Shown: positions 22,619 through 33,470 of the stretch, piece after piece
Layout of the letters: the number at the start of each line of letters is the position of its first letter
Numbering within the stretch: the first letter of the stretch is position 1
Source of the DNA: Manis javanica
Taxonomy: Eukaryota; Chordata; Mammalia; Pholidota; Manidae
Direction: 5' to 3'
DNA length: 64,000 nucleotides
NCBI RefSeq assembly: GCF_040802235.1
Contig: NC_133167.1
Location: forward strand, 1,193,001 to 1,257,000
Notes under the pieces: model-generated
What the model was told of the DNA's origin: nothing
Database searches by the model: none
The model's input: the letters and a program-made list of their open reading frames with translations, nothing else
Translations under genes and position numbers: made by a program

Positions 22619-23213
22619 AGATACGATATGAAGAAGAACTTCCAACATCAACATCCTCTGGAAGAGTCATTCCAGAAGATGATCATCAAAAAACTTCAAC
22701 AAAGATCCTGGCGCTGCTGCAGTTGTAGCTGCATTCATCCCACCGGTTCCTGGACTTGCCATTGGAATGAAGGAGACATCTAAGCTGGCCTGTGCATACA
22801 GTAAAACAACAAATCTGACTGGATCTATACTGTTGGAACTCAACCAAGAATTAGGAGAAGTGCAAGTTGCAGTGCTCCAAAATCGTGCGACTATAGACTA
22901 TCTACTGTTAAAAGAACATATGGGATGTGAACAGTTCCCAGGAATGTGTTGTTTTAATTTGTCTGATTTTTGTCAAACTATTCAAATTCAGTTAGACAAT
23001 ATCCATCATATCGTTGATAAGTTTTCACAAATGCCTAGGGTACCTAACTGGTTTTCTTGGTTTCACTGGATATGGCTGGTAATTATAGGTCTGCTTTGGT
23101 TATGTAGCTGTATTCCTATTATGTTAATGTGTGTGCACAATTTAATTAGTAGTGTGTTAAAACCTATACATGCTTATGTTACTCTACAAAAAGATATGTC
23201 AAAGAAATAAAAA
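22619..23213 (+). mobile_element. Env-transcript retrocopy with poly-A and 18-bp target-site duplications
   Basis: The 595-bp insert is flanked by perfect copies of 'aaaaatcagttgcatttc' at 22601-22618 and 23214-23231. It ends in an A run after 'gtcaaagaaat'. Poly-A plus an 18-bp duplication is the signature of L1-driven target-primed insertion of an RNA. The content matches the env retrocopy at 13555-15250, including the same junction from integrase-like leader to transmembrane subunit. It stops at the position equal to about 14525 of that copy, so it lacks the LTR-like 3' region. Confidence 0.88.
22767..23210 (+). pseudogene. Endogenous retrovirus Env transmembrane-subunit remnant (copy 2)
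   Basis: A 147-codon open frame, a little longer than copy 1 at the C-terminus. It has the same order: helical heptad segment, loop CEQFPGMCC (CX6CC-like where copy 1 has CX7C), second helix, WFSWFHW membrane-proximal segment, hydrophobic anchor and cytoplasmic tail. The surface subunit is absent. It lies inside a dead L1. Whether it is expressed cannot be judged from sequence; no viral promoter accompanies it. Confidence 0.78.
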
Positions 23214-25040
23214 AAAAATCAGTTGCATTTCTGTACTTTAACAATGAACAGTACCAAAGGAAATAAGAAAGCTACCCCAATTACAATGGTATAGAAAACA
23301 AGAAAAATATTTAGGAATATACTTAACAAAGGAAACAAAAGACTTGTACCCTGAAAACTATAAAACCTTGCTCAAATAAATTGGAATAATCTCCACAAAT
23401 GGACAGATATCTTGTGTTCATGGACTGGAAGACTTAATAGTGTTAAGATGTCAATACTATCCAAAGTCATTTACAAATTCAGTGCAGTTTCTATCAAATT
23501 ATAGAGTTATTTTTTGTGGAAATAGAAAAGTGCATGTGAAAGTTCACATGGAATTCATATGGACTCTCAAGGGACTCCAAAAAGCCAGAACAACCTTGGG
23601 TTGGAGGTCTCACACTTCCTGATTTCATCAGGAAGCATGTTACAAAGGTGCAGCAGTCAGAAAATGTGGTACTGGCTTAAAAACAAACATACAGACCGGT
23701 GTAATAGAACTCAGATCCCAGAAATAAACCTTTGTGGATATGGCCAAGTGATCTTTGACAAAGGTGCCAAGGCCACTCACTGGGGGAATGACTGTCTCTT
23801 CAATGAATGATGCTGGTAAAACTGGGTATCCACATACAAAAGAATGAATTTGGAACCTTACCCTTGCATCATGTACAAAAATTAACTCAAAATGGACTGA
23901 AGACTTAATGTAAGATAGAAAACCATAGAATTTCTAGAAGAAAACATAGAGGAAATGCTCTGTTACTTTTTTGGCAATGATTTCTTAGATATGACACCAA
24001 AAGCCCAGGAAACAAAAGTAAAAGTAGACAAATGGGACTCCATCAAACAAAATCTGTGTGTTAGAGGAGGTAAACAACAGTGTGAAAGGCTACCTATGGG
24101 ATGGGAGGAAATGTTTGCAAATATTACATTTGATAAGGGGTTTGTATCCACAATACCCACAGAATCCAACAGCTTCAAAAACCAAACGAAATGACCCTAT
24201 TGAAAAATGAGCAGAGGATTTAAATAGCTATTCTCCATTCTCCAAATACGATCTACACATGGCCAGCAAACACAGGGCAAGATGCTTAACATGAGGGAAA
24301 TGCAAATTGGAACCAAAGAGGATACCGCTTATAGTTGTTAGGAGGGCTACTATGAACAAGCAGCTCTGAAGATAACCAGTGATGGACTGGCCGTGGGTAA
24401 ATTGGAACCCTTACCACTATTGATGGATAGTCCCATGATGCCACTGTTATGCAAAACAGTATGAGGATTCCTCAAAAATTAAAAAAAAATTGTATCCAGT
24501 GATCGCACTGCTGGGCATATAGCCAGAAGAATTGAAAGCAGTGTATCTAAGAGATATTTGCACACCCATGTACATGGCAGCTCTACTCACAATGGCCAAA
24601 AGGTGGGAGCCACCCAAGAGTTCATCAGTGGATGAATAGATAAACAAAATGTGCTATACACCTACGATGGGATACTATTCAGCCTTAAAAAGGATGGAAA
24701 TCCTGTCACATGCTACATCGTAGATGAACTGGTAGGATATTATGCTAAGGGAAATAAGCCAGACAAAAAGAGACAATTCCTGTGTGATTCTGCCGATCAG
24801 TGACATCTAAAGTAGTTAAAATCATAGAGACAGAAAGCAGAATGGTGGTTGTCTGTGGTGAGAGGTAAGGGGAAATAGGGCATTATTATGGGGTCTGGAG
24901 TTCCAGTTTTGCACGATGAAAATGTTCTGGAGACATGTGACAATGTGAATACACTCAGCACCACTGAACTGTACACTTGAAACGGTTACAGTGGTAAATT
25001 TTATGATGTTTTTTCCCCACAATTAAAATGTTTTAGGTTT

Positions 25041-25560
25041 TTTAAAAACTAGCATAGAATCAGAAATAAAAAGGAAAACATGGCCCTTGAATTTTAAGGA
25101 TTTTATACTCCACTTAACCTCATTAACCTAACCAGAGCTATGCCAGGCATAGTTTGGACGTCAGTGACTAGTTAACCCTAATCTCAAGTTATAAACAGCC
25201 AGTCCATAGGTACTGAGAACTGACTGTGTGGTTGCAGCATTGGAAACATTGTCTGGGATGAATGAAGCAAAATAAGCCACTTCCAGCATGTAATATCCAT
25301 GCACCTAAAACATAGGTAAGGTAGGGGTAAAAGTAATCCATAGTCCTTAGTTTGTTTAGGGTTTTATTTTTTTGCCTTTTTCCTTCAGATTTTTGGAGCA
25401 TTCCTGTTTCATCTAAGTCAGACCAGCTCTCCTGCCTTATTTGTACCTTTAAATTCTACAGAACTAAGATAAGTCTACACTTCTGTAAGTAAAAAAAGAA
25501 GAGATTGTAGGGTTATTTCCTCCTTTCTAAATGTTGATCAAGATAGTAGAAGACCCAGGA
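25041..25560. other. Unassigned AT-rich DNA
   Basis: No gene or recognisable repeat. Text is A/T-biased and may include very old repeat debris. Confidence 0.35.
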
Positions 25561-26892
25561 ATATCCCCGTAAGAGTCCATGGGCAAGAGAAAGAGCAGGA
25601 GGGAGAGAAGGGTGGTGGAAGCGAGGAGGCCAATGTCACAGCCCAAGGGGGTGGACAGCGTGGAGGTGACGTGTGGGAGCTCCGCGGAGACCAGAGGCTG
25701 ATATCGGATGAGGACAGAAAGTCATGTCAAGGACAGAAATAATTCCGGAGAGCTCAACGTGAGACGGAACATGTGACAGGAGGCCGAGACTGCGGGTATT
25801 TCTCCAACCGTCTGGGAAGCAGCACTGAGGGGGCTTGGCCATTAACCCCTCGCAGTCCCCCCAAGCAGGAGATCGGGGAGGCGGAGTGTGTGATGTGTGA
25901 GGCGGGCCGCGTCCCTACAGCCTCCAAGGACCACTTTCCCGCCCTGACCATGGGAGCGGAAGACGAGTAAAGGGAGGCGGGGGGCAGCCAACGGGCTCCG
26001 GGTCCAGCCTGCAGTTTGGGGAGCTCTGAATGGGCAGGTGGAGCCTGAGGGCCTCGGATCCCTGGGCGCGGGGGGCAGAGGGTTGGGGCTGTGCTCTTGC
26101 TGGGAAAGTGCACCTTCTCCGTCCATCCCCTGGCGCTCTGCTGCGGCCACTGGGAACTTCCTTACTCAGGGACATTTGCGCTGACAAAGCACTACAGCTG
26201 TGGCCAAAAGTAGTCAGGACGTTGGTAAAAACGTACCCATGCTGGGTGGTAAAGGGCCAGCTGAACGCTGGATCAGGCACCTGTGTGGTTTTACGTGGGG
26301 CTCCCAGCTGGCACTAAGGTGAGGCGCCTGGGACGGGGTGCGCCCCTGCCCTGTCAGGGCGGCCAGCGTTGGCGAGCAGGAGGAGCCGGTGGAGGCGCAG
26401 CAGGGCTGTGGGGCTGAGGGCAGGCGGTCTCTCTGACTTGCCTGATTAGCTATGGCGCCACCAGGCTCTCACCAAGGAAGTGCAAAGGCCGGGAGTCCTA
26501 AGGCTCCCGGGTAAGTGCTGCAGGCAGACTGGTGGGCACACATTCACGTCAGCTTAGCTGAAGAGGCACAAGGGAAAGGCCCGGAGCTTGTTTTCCACAT
26601 CCCTACACTGGTGGATGTTGAACTGGGACCCATATCTGCTGAAGAAGCCTCTGCTCGAGGCTCTGCCCCTGATATCACACACACTTTAAGACTGAGTTCC
26701 CACTGCATCCCTGGACATTAGTTTTCTGGTGGCAAAAAACATGCTTATTGACCCTTACGTCTCACTTTGCAATGCAGAGTCCGTGATGTGCTACCAAGAA
26801 GGCCCGAATGAAAAGAAGGGCCAGAGAATGAATGGATCAGCGAGGATTGAGTTCCTCAACCCTCACGCTGGGCGGTCTTCTGTGCCTTCTTG
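25561..26892. other. GC-rich single-copy DNA downstream of OR2
   Basis: Contains the likely 3' UTR/flank of OR2 at its right end. Open frames on both strands (for example 25754-26113 minus and 26030-26317 plus) have no recognisable similarity. I see no repeat family. Confidence 0.4.
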
Positions 26893-26932
26893 TCCAGCCC
26901 CCGGGCACTCGGACTCCCTCCAGCCACATCCT

Positions 26933-27880
26933 TCACATGACCGTGAGTTTCTGGCTCAGCCTCCGCAGGGCCTCCTGCACGTCCTTGTTTCGCAGACTGT
27001 AGATGAGGGGGTTGAGCATCGGGATGACCAGGGTGTAGAAGACAGACACCACCTTGCCCTGCCTCATGGACTCCACAGCTCCCGGCTGGGCATACATGAC
27101 AAAGACGGTCCCATAAAAGAGGGACACGGCCGTCATGTGGGAGCCGCAGGTGGAGAAGACCTTGTGTCTCCCGGCTGCCGAGCGCATCCTCAGGATGGTC
27201 ACTGTGATGTAGCCGTAGGAGATGAGGACCACGAGTGTGGTGCCCACGATGATGAGCCCACAGATGCCAAACAAGAGGAGCTCGTTGAGGGCTGTGTTGG
27301 TGCAGGCGAGCTGCAGCAGGGGGGGCACGTCGCAGAAGAAGTGGTCGATGTGGTTGGCGCAGAACGGGAGGCGGAAGGTGGAGCTGGTCTGCACGATGGC
27401 GTTGAGGCAGCCCCCACAGTAGGTGCCCAGCACCAGGCGGGTGCAGGCCGAGGGGCACATGGTGACGGGGTAGAGCAGGGGGCTGCAGATGGCCACGAAG
27501 CGGTCATAGGCCATGACACTCAGGAGGAAGCCCTCAGTGGTGACCAGCAGGGAGAAGAAGAAAAGTTGGGCGGCACAGCCCTCAAAGGTGATGGCCTTGG
27601 ACGGGGAGAGGAAGTTGGCCAGGGCGTTGGGGGCGATGACAGATGAGTAGCACAGGTCCAGGAAGGAGAGGTTCTTGAGGAAGAAGTACATTGGGGAGTG
27701 CAGTCGGGCGTCCAGGCTGATGAGCACGATCATGCTGAGGTTCCCCAGCACGGCCACCACGTACAGCGCCAGGAACACAGCAAAGAGCAGGGCCTGGGTC
27801 TCCCGGCCACCCTCAAACCCCTCCAGCACAAACTCCTGCAGGGGCACCACTGAGAGGCTTCCATTTCTGTGGGGTGGCAT
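26933..27880 (-). CDS. Class II olfactory receptor, copy 2 (OR2)
   Basis: An intact 315-residue odorant receptor, the near-twin of OR1. All family marks are kept: NGS 6-8, LHSPMYFFL 60-68, [10 protein letters not shown] 123-132, SYGYI 221-225, [11 protein letters not shown] 240-250 and [12 protein letters not shown] 287-298. It differs from OR1 at S70N, T82I, F106L, L109F, F112L, A113V, T117G, L118F, A121S, L259V and K273R. Seven of these eleven lie in residues 106-121, in TM3, a helix that helps form the odorant pocket in ORs. The start and upstream acceptor are as in OR1. It probably responds to related but not identical odorants, which is an inference. Confidence 0.96.
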   Translation of the reverse strand: MPPHRNGSLSVVPLQEFVLEGFEGGRETQALLFAVFLALYVVAVLGNLSMIVLISLDARLHSPMYFFLKNLSFLDLCYSSVIAPNALANFLSPSKAITFEGCAAQLFFFSLLVTTEGFLLSVMAYDRFVAICSPLLYPVTMCPSACTRLVLGTYCGGCLNAIVQTSSTFRLPFCANHIDHFFCDVPPLLQLACTNTALNELLLFGICGLIIVGTTLVVLISYGYITVTILRMRSAAGRHKVFSTCGSHMTAVSLFYGTVFVMYAQPGAVESMRQGKVVSVFYTLVIPMLNPLIYSLRNKDVQEALRRLSQKLTVM

Positions 27881-27889
27881 GGCCCTGAG

Positions 27890-27931
27890 CTGGGCAAAGA
27901 CAAGGCAGGTGGCAGCGAGGGGGAGCAGGTC
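27890..27931 (-). promoter_or_regulatory. Predicted 3' splice site of the OR2 coding exon
   Basis: The same pyrimidine tract ending in 'tctttgcccag' as upstream of OR1, with the exon starting nine bases before the ATG. Confidence 0.6.
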
Positions 27932-28626
27932 AAGGTCACAAGGTCACACCGTCCATGGAGCACAGTGACCCCCAGGCCCTCGATGCCCAGACCAAGAGGC
28001 ACCAGCTTCCCAGCTCTCCTTCCAGAGGAGCTCAGAGTGACCTGAAAGGGCAACAGTCCTCTGGTCAGGTCCATGGCTGTGCTCTGGCTGCGTCCTCTGC
28101 AGGGGACCGAGCTGTGCTGTGAGGAGCGGTGCCAGGAGGCTGGCAGGGCTGAGAGCCTGTAGCTGAGAATGGCGCTGCAGCCCCACGCCTCCTCCTGAAT
28201 GGACCCCCACCCTGCCCCCAGTGCCCGGAGCCGTTACGTACCTGCTCAGGGACCAGCCCTGTGCTCCGGGCACCAGCTCCTTCATTTCAGAGATGCCGAG
28301 CGAGCATCTGCTGCCCCTCAGGATGGGTCAGGTGTTGGCTGCGTCTCCAGGCCAGGCTGGGAGCCAAGCAGAGATCAGGCCAGCCAGGCCAATGTGGGTG
28401 CCGCCTGCCTGGGTCCCCTGCAGCCTCTGAGCCCCAGCCCAGCACCGTCTCTGCGCCTGGACCGTGGTGGCATGCGGTCAGCAGAGCTGTCTGTGTCCTT
28501 AAGGATCTCAGGGCACTTCCTGGGAATGCCCGATGTCAGACAAATGGGGAGATGACGGCCCAGCCCCATGGTCGGAGAAGGAGCAGGACAGGGACTGTGA
28601 CATGCTCGGGGGACGGACACGCCTGG

Positions 28627-30162
28627 CTCTTTTTCTTGCTTCAGGGTCCCTGCCCCTGACTCCTGGGCACACCGTTTGCTGTCCGTTGCTCTGAGCAAGG
28701 GGAGCCCGTGTGCACCGTCCTGTCTGCCTCCACCTCAAGGTAATTCCCGTCCCTGCCACAGCCCAGACGTCGCTTTCTGCTGTGAGCAAGGCTGAGCCCC
28801 GTGTACAGATGGGACCCTGGTAAACAGCAGTGTGTTAGGGCGGAGGAATGGTCCACGGAGGTGTAGCCACCCTAAGGGGGGGAGTCCAGAAGGAGCGTGG
28901 GCCCGGAGCCTCGGTGCGTCCGGGAGGACAGAGTAAGTGAGGAGGTGACTTCAGAGCAGAGCGCCCCTTTCCTAGCAGTGGGGTCTGTGGCATCACAGAG
29001 CCGCTGCCCTTGGAGGGGGTGAGCTTACTGGCAGTGAGGTGTGCGACGGAGGCGCTGCGTGGAGAGGAGGGGGTGCACGTGGAGGAGGCGCTGCCTTGCG
29101 TTCCAGCTCAGCCCGGAGCTGACTTAGGAGGTCGTTCATGACCGCCCTGACACTGCAGCCAAAGCGGGTGTGGTCGGGCGTGGGCGTTGGGGGGTGGCCA
29201 TCCTTCTCTCTTGGCACCGACTCCTGCCCTCGAGTGGCAGCAGAGTGGGGCAGCTGGAGCCGCGATGCCTAGGCAGGGTCCTCTTGGACTTGGGGTTGGA
29301 GCTGGGCCCTGAGGGGGCCACCCTGCACACCTTGGACTGCAGCCCCAGACATGCTTGCTGCCGCTGCGGGGCTCCACACGCCCACCCCCGAGGTGGGCAC
29401 TCCCTCGCCCACCTCTGCCCCTCCCTCCCCTTGCACCCGCGCGCGCGCGCACACACACGTGAACACCACTGCTTGCCGCCCTTCTCTGCCCCCCGAGCTG
29501 CCCACCCAGCATGACCGTTTTCCATTCACCTCCCGCGAGTGGGCTGACCGCCCCTGCGCCCCATGCAGTTCCGTCTCACGTCCCCGCGGCCGTTTCCCAG
29601 GACAGTTCATCACCCTCGGGGAGAGGGAGTTGGCCCGGGCATCCCGGCTGAGGAGTACGGTTGGGTCATCACGACAGCGCCCCCCGGAGACGCCTGGGGC
29701 CGTTGGCATTTTCCTGGGGAGCCAACCTCGCTGCACCGTGCCTTGGGCTTGCTGCGGGCCCCGGGGCCGGGGGTGGCCCGGGAAACCTGCCTTTGAGCCG
29801 AGCCTGCGAGGAGTCTCCTGGTGGAGCTGGGGGCCTGGTGCTGTAGTGACCGCGCCCCGTGTGCCTCCGGCCGGACCCCGCTCAGGCGTGCGGGGTCCCT
29901 GCGGCCTCAGCCCCTCCCAGAGTTTGACGGGAGCACCGACCCTAAGGCCCCCTGAATTCAGCCGTGCGTTCATACAAGAGCCCCGATTGTTCCCACCACA
30001 CTGCAGCGGCCCTGTCCTGACTGACCCTGGGCCCCGTGCCTTCCGGGGGAGGCAGTGCGGTCAGGGTCCAGGCCGCCGAGGAGGCTTGCAGGGCAGTGCT
30101 GACCCTCAGGCCGTGAGCACACTGCCCCTGCATCATCACCAGGGGCTTGGTTCACCCAAGCC
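28627..30162. other. Very GC-rich, CpG-containing DNA upstream of OR2
   Basis: Single-copy DNA with a CpG-dense core around 29170-29900 and a (CG)n(CA)n run at about 29439-29458. It could hold a promoter or 5' exon, but no diagnostic site was found. Long open frames on both strands (for example 29269-29973 minus, 29351-30277 plus) overlap each other and have biased, low-complexity translations, so I do not call them genes. Confidence 0.4.
29439..29459. repeat. (CG)n(CA)n dinucleotide run
   Basis: Alternating 'gcgcgcgcgc' followed by 'acacacacac'. This type of sequence can adopt Z-DNA. Confidence 0.9.
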
Positions 30163-30690
30163 TCTGCCCTCCCAGGGTCTCCGAGCTTCTGACCTGGTCT
30201 GTGCCGATGACGATCAGGTGGCCCCGAGGAGCCCCAGCCCTCCCAGCTCAGCTCTGGCCTCCGGTGCAGTGAAGTGAGCGTGGGGAGGAGGGCAGGGGGC
30301 CCTGGGGTCCTGGTGAGAGGCCAGCCAGGCGCTCACCTGCCCCTCCACGTCTCGTCCCGGCGGCTGGCTGGCTCGTCGAGGCCCCTGCACCTCCGGGTCA
30401 CTCTGCTGGCGAAGTTCTCTCCGCCTGGCACGGCTGGGACTCGGGGCCTCGAATGGCCAATTAGGGGAGGTTGTTTGTGTTCTGGGAATCCTGGTTCCTC
30501 TGGGTCCCCTGTCGCTGTCCTTTGTCCGATCCCGTCTCACCTGCAGGGCTGGGACCAAAGCCCAGAAGCCCCCTGGGGCCCCAGAGGGGGGAACAGGAGA
30601 CCAGCTCAGAATCCAAGGGCAGACCCCACGGCCCTCGGTGGGCTGTCCAAACAGAGGTTGCAGGTGTGAACCCCTGGGCCCACAAATCCC
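30163..30690. repeat. Block B: duplicated GC-rich sequence upstream of OR2
   Basis: Matches block C over 59646-60170 almost base for base and block A over 8699-9020. It lacks the first about 150 bp shared by A and C. It begins about 2.3 kb upstream of the OR2 ATG. Confidence 0.87.
30300..30464. promoter_or_regulatory. Candidate OR promoter/enhancer motif pair in block B
   Basis: CCCTGGGG at 30300-30307 and CAATTAG at 30458-30464, with the same 158-bp spacing as in blocks A and C. Confidence 0.3.
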
Positions 30691-31369
30691 TCCCCGAGAC
30701 CACCCTCTCCTGCCATGTTCCCACCATTTTGGTTGAGGAAAAGTGACCTTATGGAAAAAATCAGAAACTGGGTGCTTCTCTTCTACGCCCGGCTCCGCTT
30801 CCTAGACCTTGTGGCGAGTCACTGGGTCCTGTAATGTATCGGGAAGTAGCTAAGACTATCTTGGAATTCTCTTTTATGTTTTATTTCTTGCCAACAAATG
30901 TTGCATTTCTCTAGTTAAAAAAAGAGTAAATGAACATCTGCTGGGAGGAATCCAAGCAATCAGGGCGGACGAAGTGAAGAGGAACCTGCCCCTTCGACCC
31001 TGTTGGAGCTCAGCCCCACCCACAGCTGGGCCGACCCCTGCAGGGTGTGTGCCTGCTTGTGGGTTTTGTTTTATGGGTTTTCTGTTTCTGAAAATTGGAC
31101 CACAACATTCATTCTGCAATTTGATCTTTTCACTTAATTCCATACCATGAATATCCAAGTTATTCTGCCTTGTAGGTGTATTATAATTTATTTTCATCAT
31201 ATTAATGAAAGTTGTGGTTATTTTTTTGGTATCATAAACAGTATTGCAAAGAATTCTCATTATGTCCTCATGGTAACATTCCTGTAGGTGCATGAAAATG
31301 ACCATTTGTTCCCCCTTAGCAGCACTTAATATCATCAATCTTCTTAATACTTATGCACCTAAAATGGTA
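30691..31369. other. Unassigned DNA with possible old L1 3' text
   Basis: The 31040-31340 part ('ccacaacattcattctgcaatttgatc') is AT-rich and may be ancient repeat debris in minus orientation. No gene is seen. The 154-codon minus frame at 30874-31338 has no recognisable domain. Confidence 0.35.
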
Positions 31370-31850
31370 TAATGATTACTTTTATGTCAACTTGACTGGT
31401 TGTGGGGTGTTCATATATTTGGTTAAATATCCTGTTCCTGTCGGGGTGTTTTCGAGGAGTCTAACATTTCTATAGACTGGGGAAAGCAGATCGCCCTTCC
31501 TAATGCGGGTGGGCCTCATCCAATCAGTTTGAAGGCTTGAATAGAATACAGAGGATGACCCTCCCTCAAATAAGAGGGAGCTCCTCCTGCCTCTAAGCTG
31601 GGGTGTCAGCTTGTCCTGTCTTTGGACTCAAATGGAAACGCTGGCTTTTCCTGGGTGCTGAGCCTCCATCCTTGGGACTGGGACTCACACAGTCGGCTGT
31701 CCTGGTGCTCCAGCTTGCCAGCTACGGATCTGGGGACGTGTCAGCCTCCACAACCACATGAGGCAATTCCTTTAATGAATCCTGTTCTGTATGTGTTCAT
31801 ACACATGCTGCTGGCTCTGTTTCTCTGGAGCCTCCCAACTAATGCACTTC
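31370..31850. mobile_element. Ancient interspersed repeat ('gtcaacttgactgg' family)
   Basis: Carries the familiar order of a common old mammalian repeat: 'atgtcaacttgactgg', 'gggtgggcctcatccaatcag', 'ccagcttgccagctacggatctggg', 'tcagcctccacaaccacatgaggcaattcc', 'ctggctctgtttctctggag'. I recognise the repeat but am not sure of its class name. Confidence 0.6.
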
Positions 31851-33470
31851 AGTCCTGCATTTTAATGAGCATAGCTTTGTTAGTGTGGCTGAACATCTTT
31901 TCACATGTTTGTTGGCCACTGGTGTTTCTAACTCTGTAATTTTCTCCTTGACAAGCACACAGCCTGTCCAACAGCAGTGCAGTTCTGCCTGGGCACCATG
32001 ACACCAATTACACAGGGGACGCTGAGCCCTGATGCCAGGGGCACCCCTTTCTCCGTAGACCACAGCTCCAGGCCTAGGAGCATGGGCCTGATGGCTTCAT
32101 GTGGCTGGGGTGGGTGACCTCACACACTTGCTTTCCCAATGTGGGGCAGAGCCATTCCATTTATTTTCCTTTTTGGCTTTAAAAGTCCTACCCAAAAACT
32201 CTTTCTAGACTAGATCCCAGGTCAATGCTGGGTCCACTCCCCTGATGGGCAGGAAAACCTTCCACACATGCTCAGTCTTTACTCTCTCAGTCCTACTTTC
32301 TCTTCTACAATGTCTCATTTTTTCCCACTGGATTGCTGTGCTTTTCCTTGACTTCTATGAGGTCTTTGCATATTATAGGCCCTGTTTATCTTGTGTATGT
32401 TGCAAGCAGCTTTTCCAGATTGCTGCTGGCCTTTGGCTTTGTTTGCAGGGATCTCCTGCGACTCACCCTGGGCACACTCCGATCTCTCTTCGGCCTCTCC
32501 GTGGGGACTCTGTGGCTCCCCCAGGGAACACGACCCTCTTGACCACACAGTGAATCAATAAGCAAACCCGCAACTACATGGCTCCTGCACATGCTTCTCA
32601 TATTCTTGGACTTTAAATTTTCTTCAACAATCAGATACGTCCCGAATTTATATGTATGTGGATTGTGAAATTGGTGTTAATTTTCCCTACAGCAGAAAAT
32701 AAGTCTATTGAATATTTTGAGCTCTCCATAATTATTTTCATTTGTAATTATAGCTTCTTAAGAGAGAAAATTATGATGAGAGAGGTAATGATTCAGAATA
32801 TCATCTATTTAAAATAATAAAATAATAAATGAGCAGGCAACAAATTTCAACACTACTGAAAGAATAAAATAAAAAGGTCTCCCTAGTAACCCTCTTCCAA
32901 GGTTTAAATATCAGACTGACAAGTTGCTGTGTGACTGCAAACAAGTCACACATCCTCTCTGGTTCACGTTATAATTACAATTGTTATCACTACTACTGCT
33001 GGCACTTTTGTCATCATACCCCCTCTCTAACTCTCCTTCCACCAGCTCCCATACAATCTCCCCAGAACAAGTCACTGGAGTTTCTGGAAATGAAAGGGAA
33101 CATCATTTCTAAAGCAGAGTGTATCTCTGTGTGACTATGATACTGTAGAATCATTTTCATTTAAACAAGAGTTCGCACTCTGTCTGCTTCTATATTACTT
33201 TCCTTTCTTTGGTGTGTACTTTATTTTTCTTCTTAGTACCTTTATGATATAGTTCCTTTTTATTTGCCTGCAATTCGTTCTCCATCCCCTCCACTAGCAA
33301 ACGTCTTCTGTGACAACAGGTCTTATTTGTGTTTGCACACTACTCTGTCCCCAGCGTGAGAATGGTGCCTGGCACCAAGTTCACACTCAACAAATATTGG
33401 TTGAATTGAATAAACAAATTAGACTGTCCTACCAGCATGTCATCTCCCCCATTACTTTACAAAAATTAAT
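31851..33470. other. Mixed unassigned DNA with short old L1 scraps
   Basis: Minus-strand L1-like scraps occur at about 31860-31960 ('gctgaacatcttttcacatgt') and 32330-32420 ('gacttctatgaggtctttgc'). The remainder (32600-33470) is AT-rich with no recognisable gene or element. Confidence 0.35.

Larger units (their letters stand above)
22185..25040 (+). mobile_element. Old L1 (plus strand), split by an env retrocopy
   Basis: Decayed L1 ORF2 in plus orientation, from the RT region ('catgatcatctcaactgatac', 22220) to the 3' end near 25040. Residual open pieces are 22220-22504, 23559-23810 and 23955-24194. The 3' part includes 'gtggatgaatagataaac' and 'gaactgtacacttgaaac' landmarks. The RT part is interrupted at 22619-23213 by the env retrocopy, so it predates that insertion. 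Confidence 0.85.
26893..28626. repeat. Recent segmental duplication, copy 2 (carries OR2)
   Basis: Nearly identical to 5543-7275 at an offset of 21351 bp. It includes the OR coding exon, its splice acceptor and about 740 bp upstream. Outside the 58-bp TM3 patch the copies differ at only scattered sites. Confidence 0.9.

Noticed and set aside
22619-23213. Possible complete retroviral envelope gene
   Set aside because: Only the transmembrane part and a short leader are present; there is no surface subunit, no LTR and no viral promoter.
26729-27646. 305-codon plus-strand open frame, and a similar one at 5786-6295
   Set aside because: They are exactly antisense to OR2 and OR1. Their translations are G-, E- and H-rich with no domain, and they exist because the OR exon is GC-rich with biased third positions.
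29269-30277. Overlapping long frames in the CpG-rich DNA upstream of OR2
   Set aside because: Both strands are open over the same bases, composition is extreme, and there is no homologous frame upstream of OR1.
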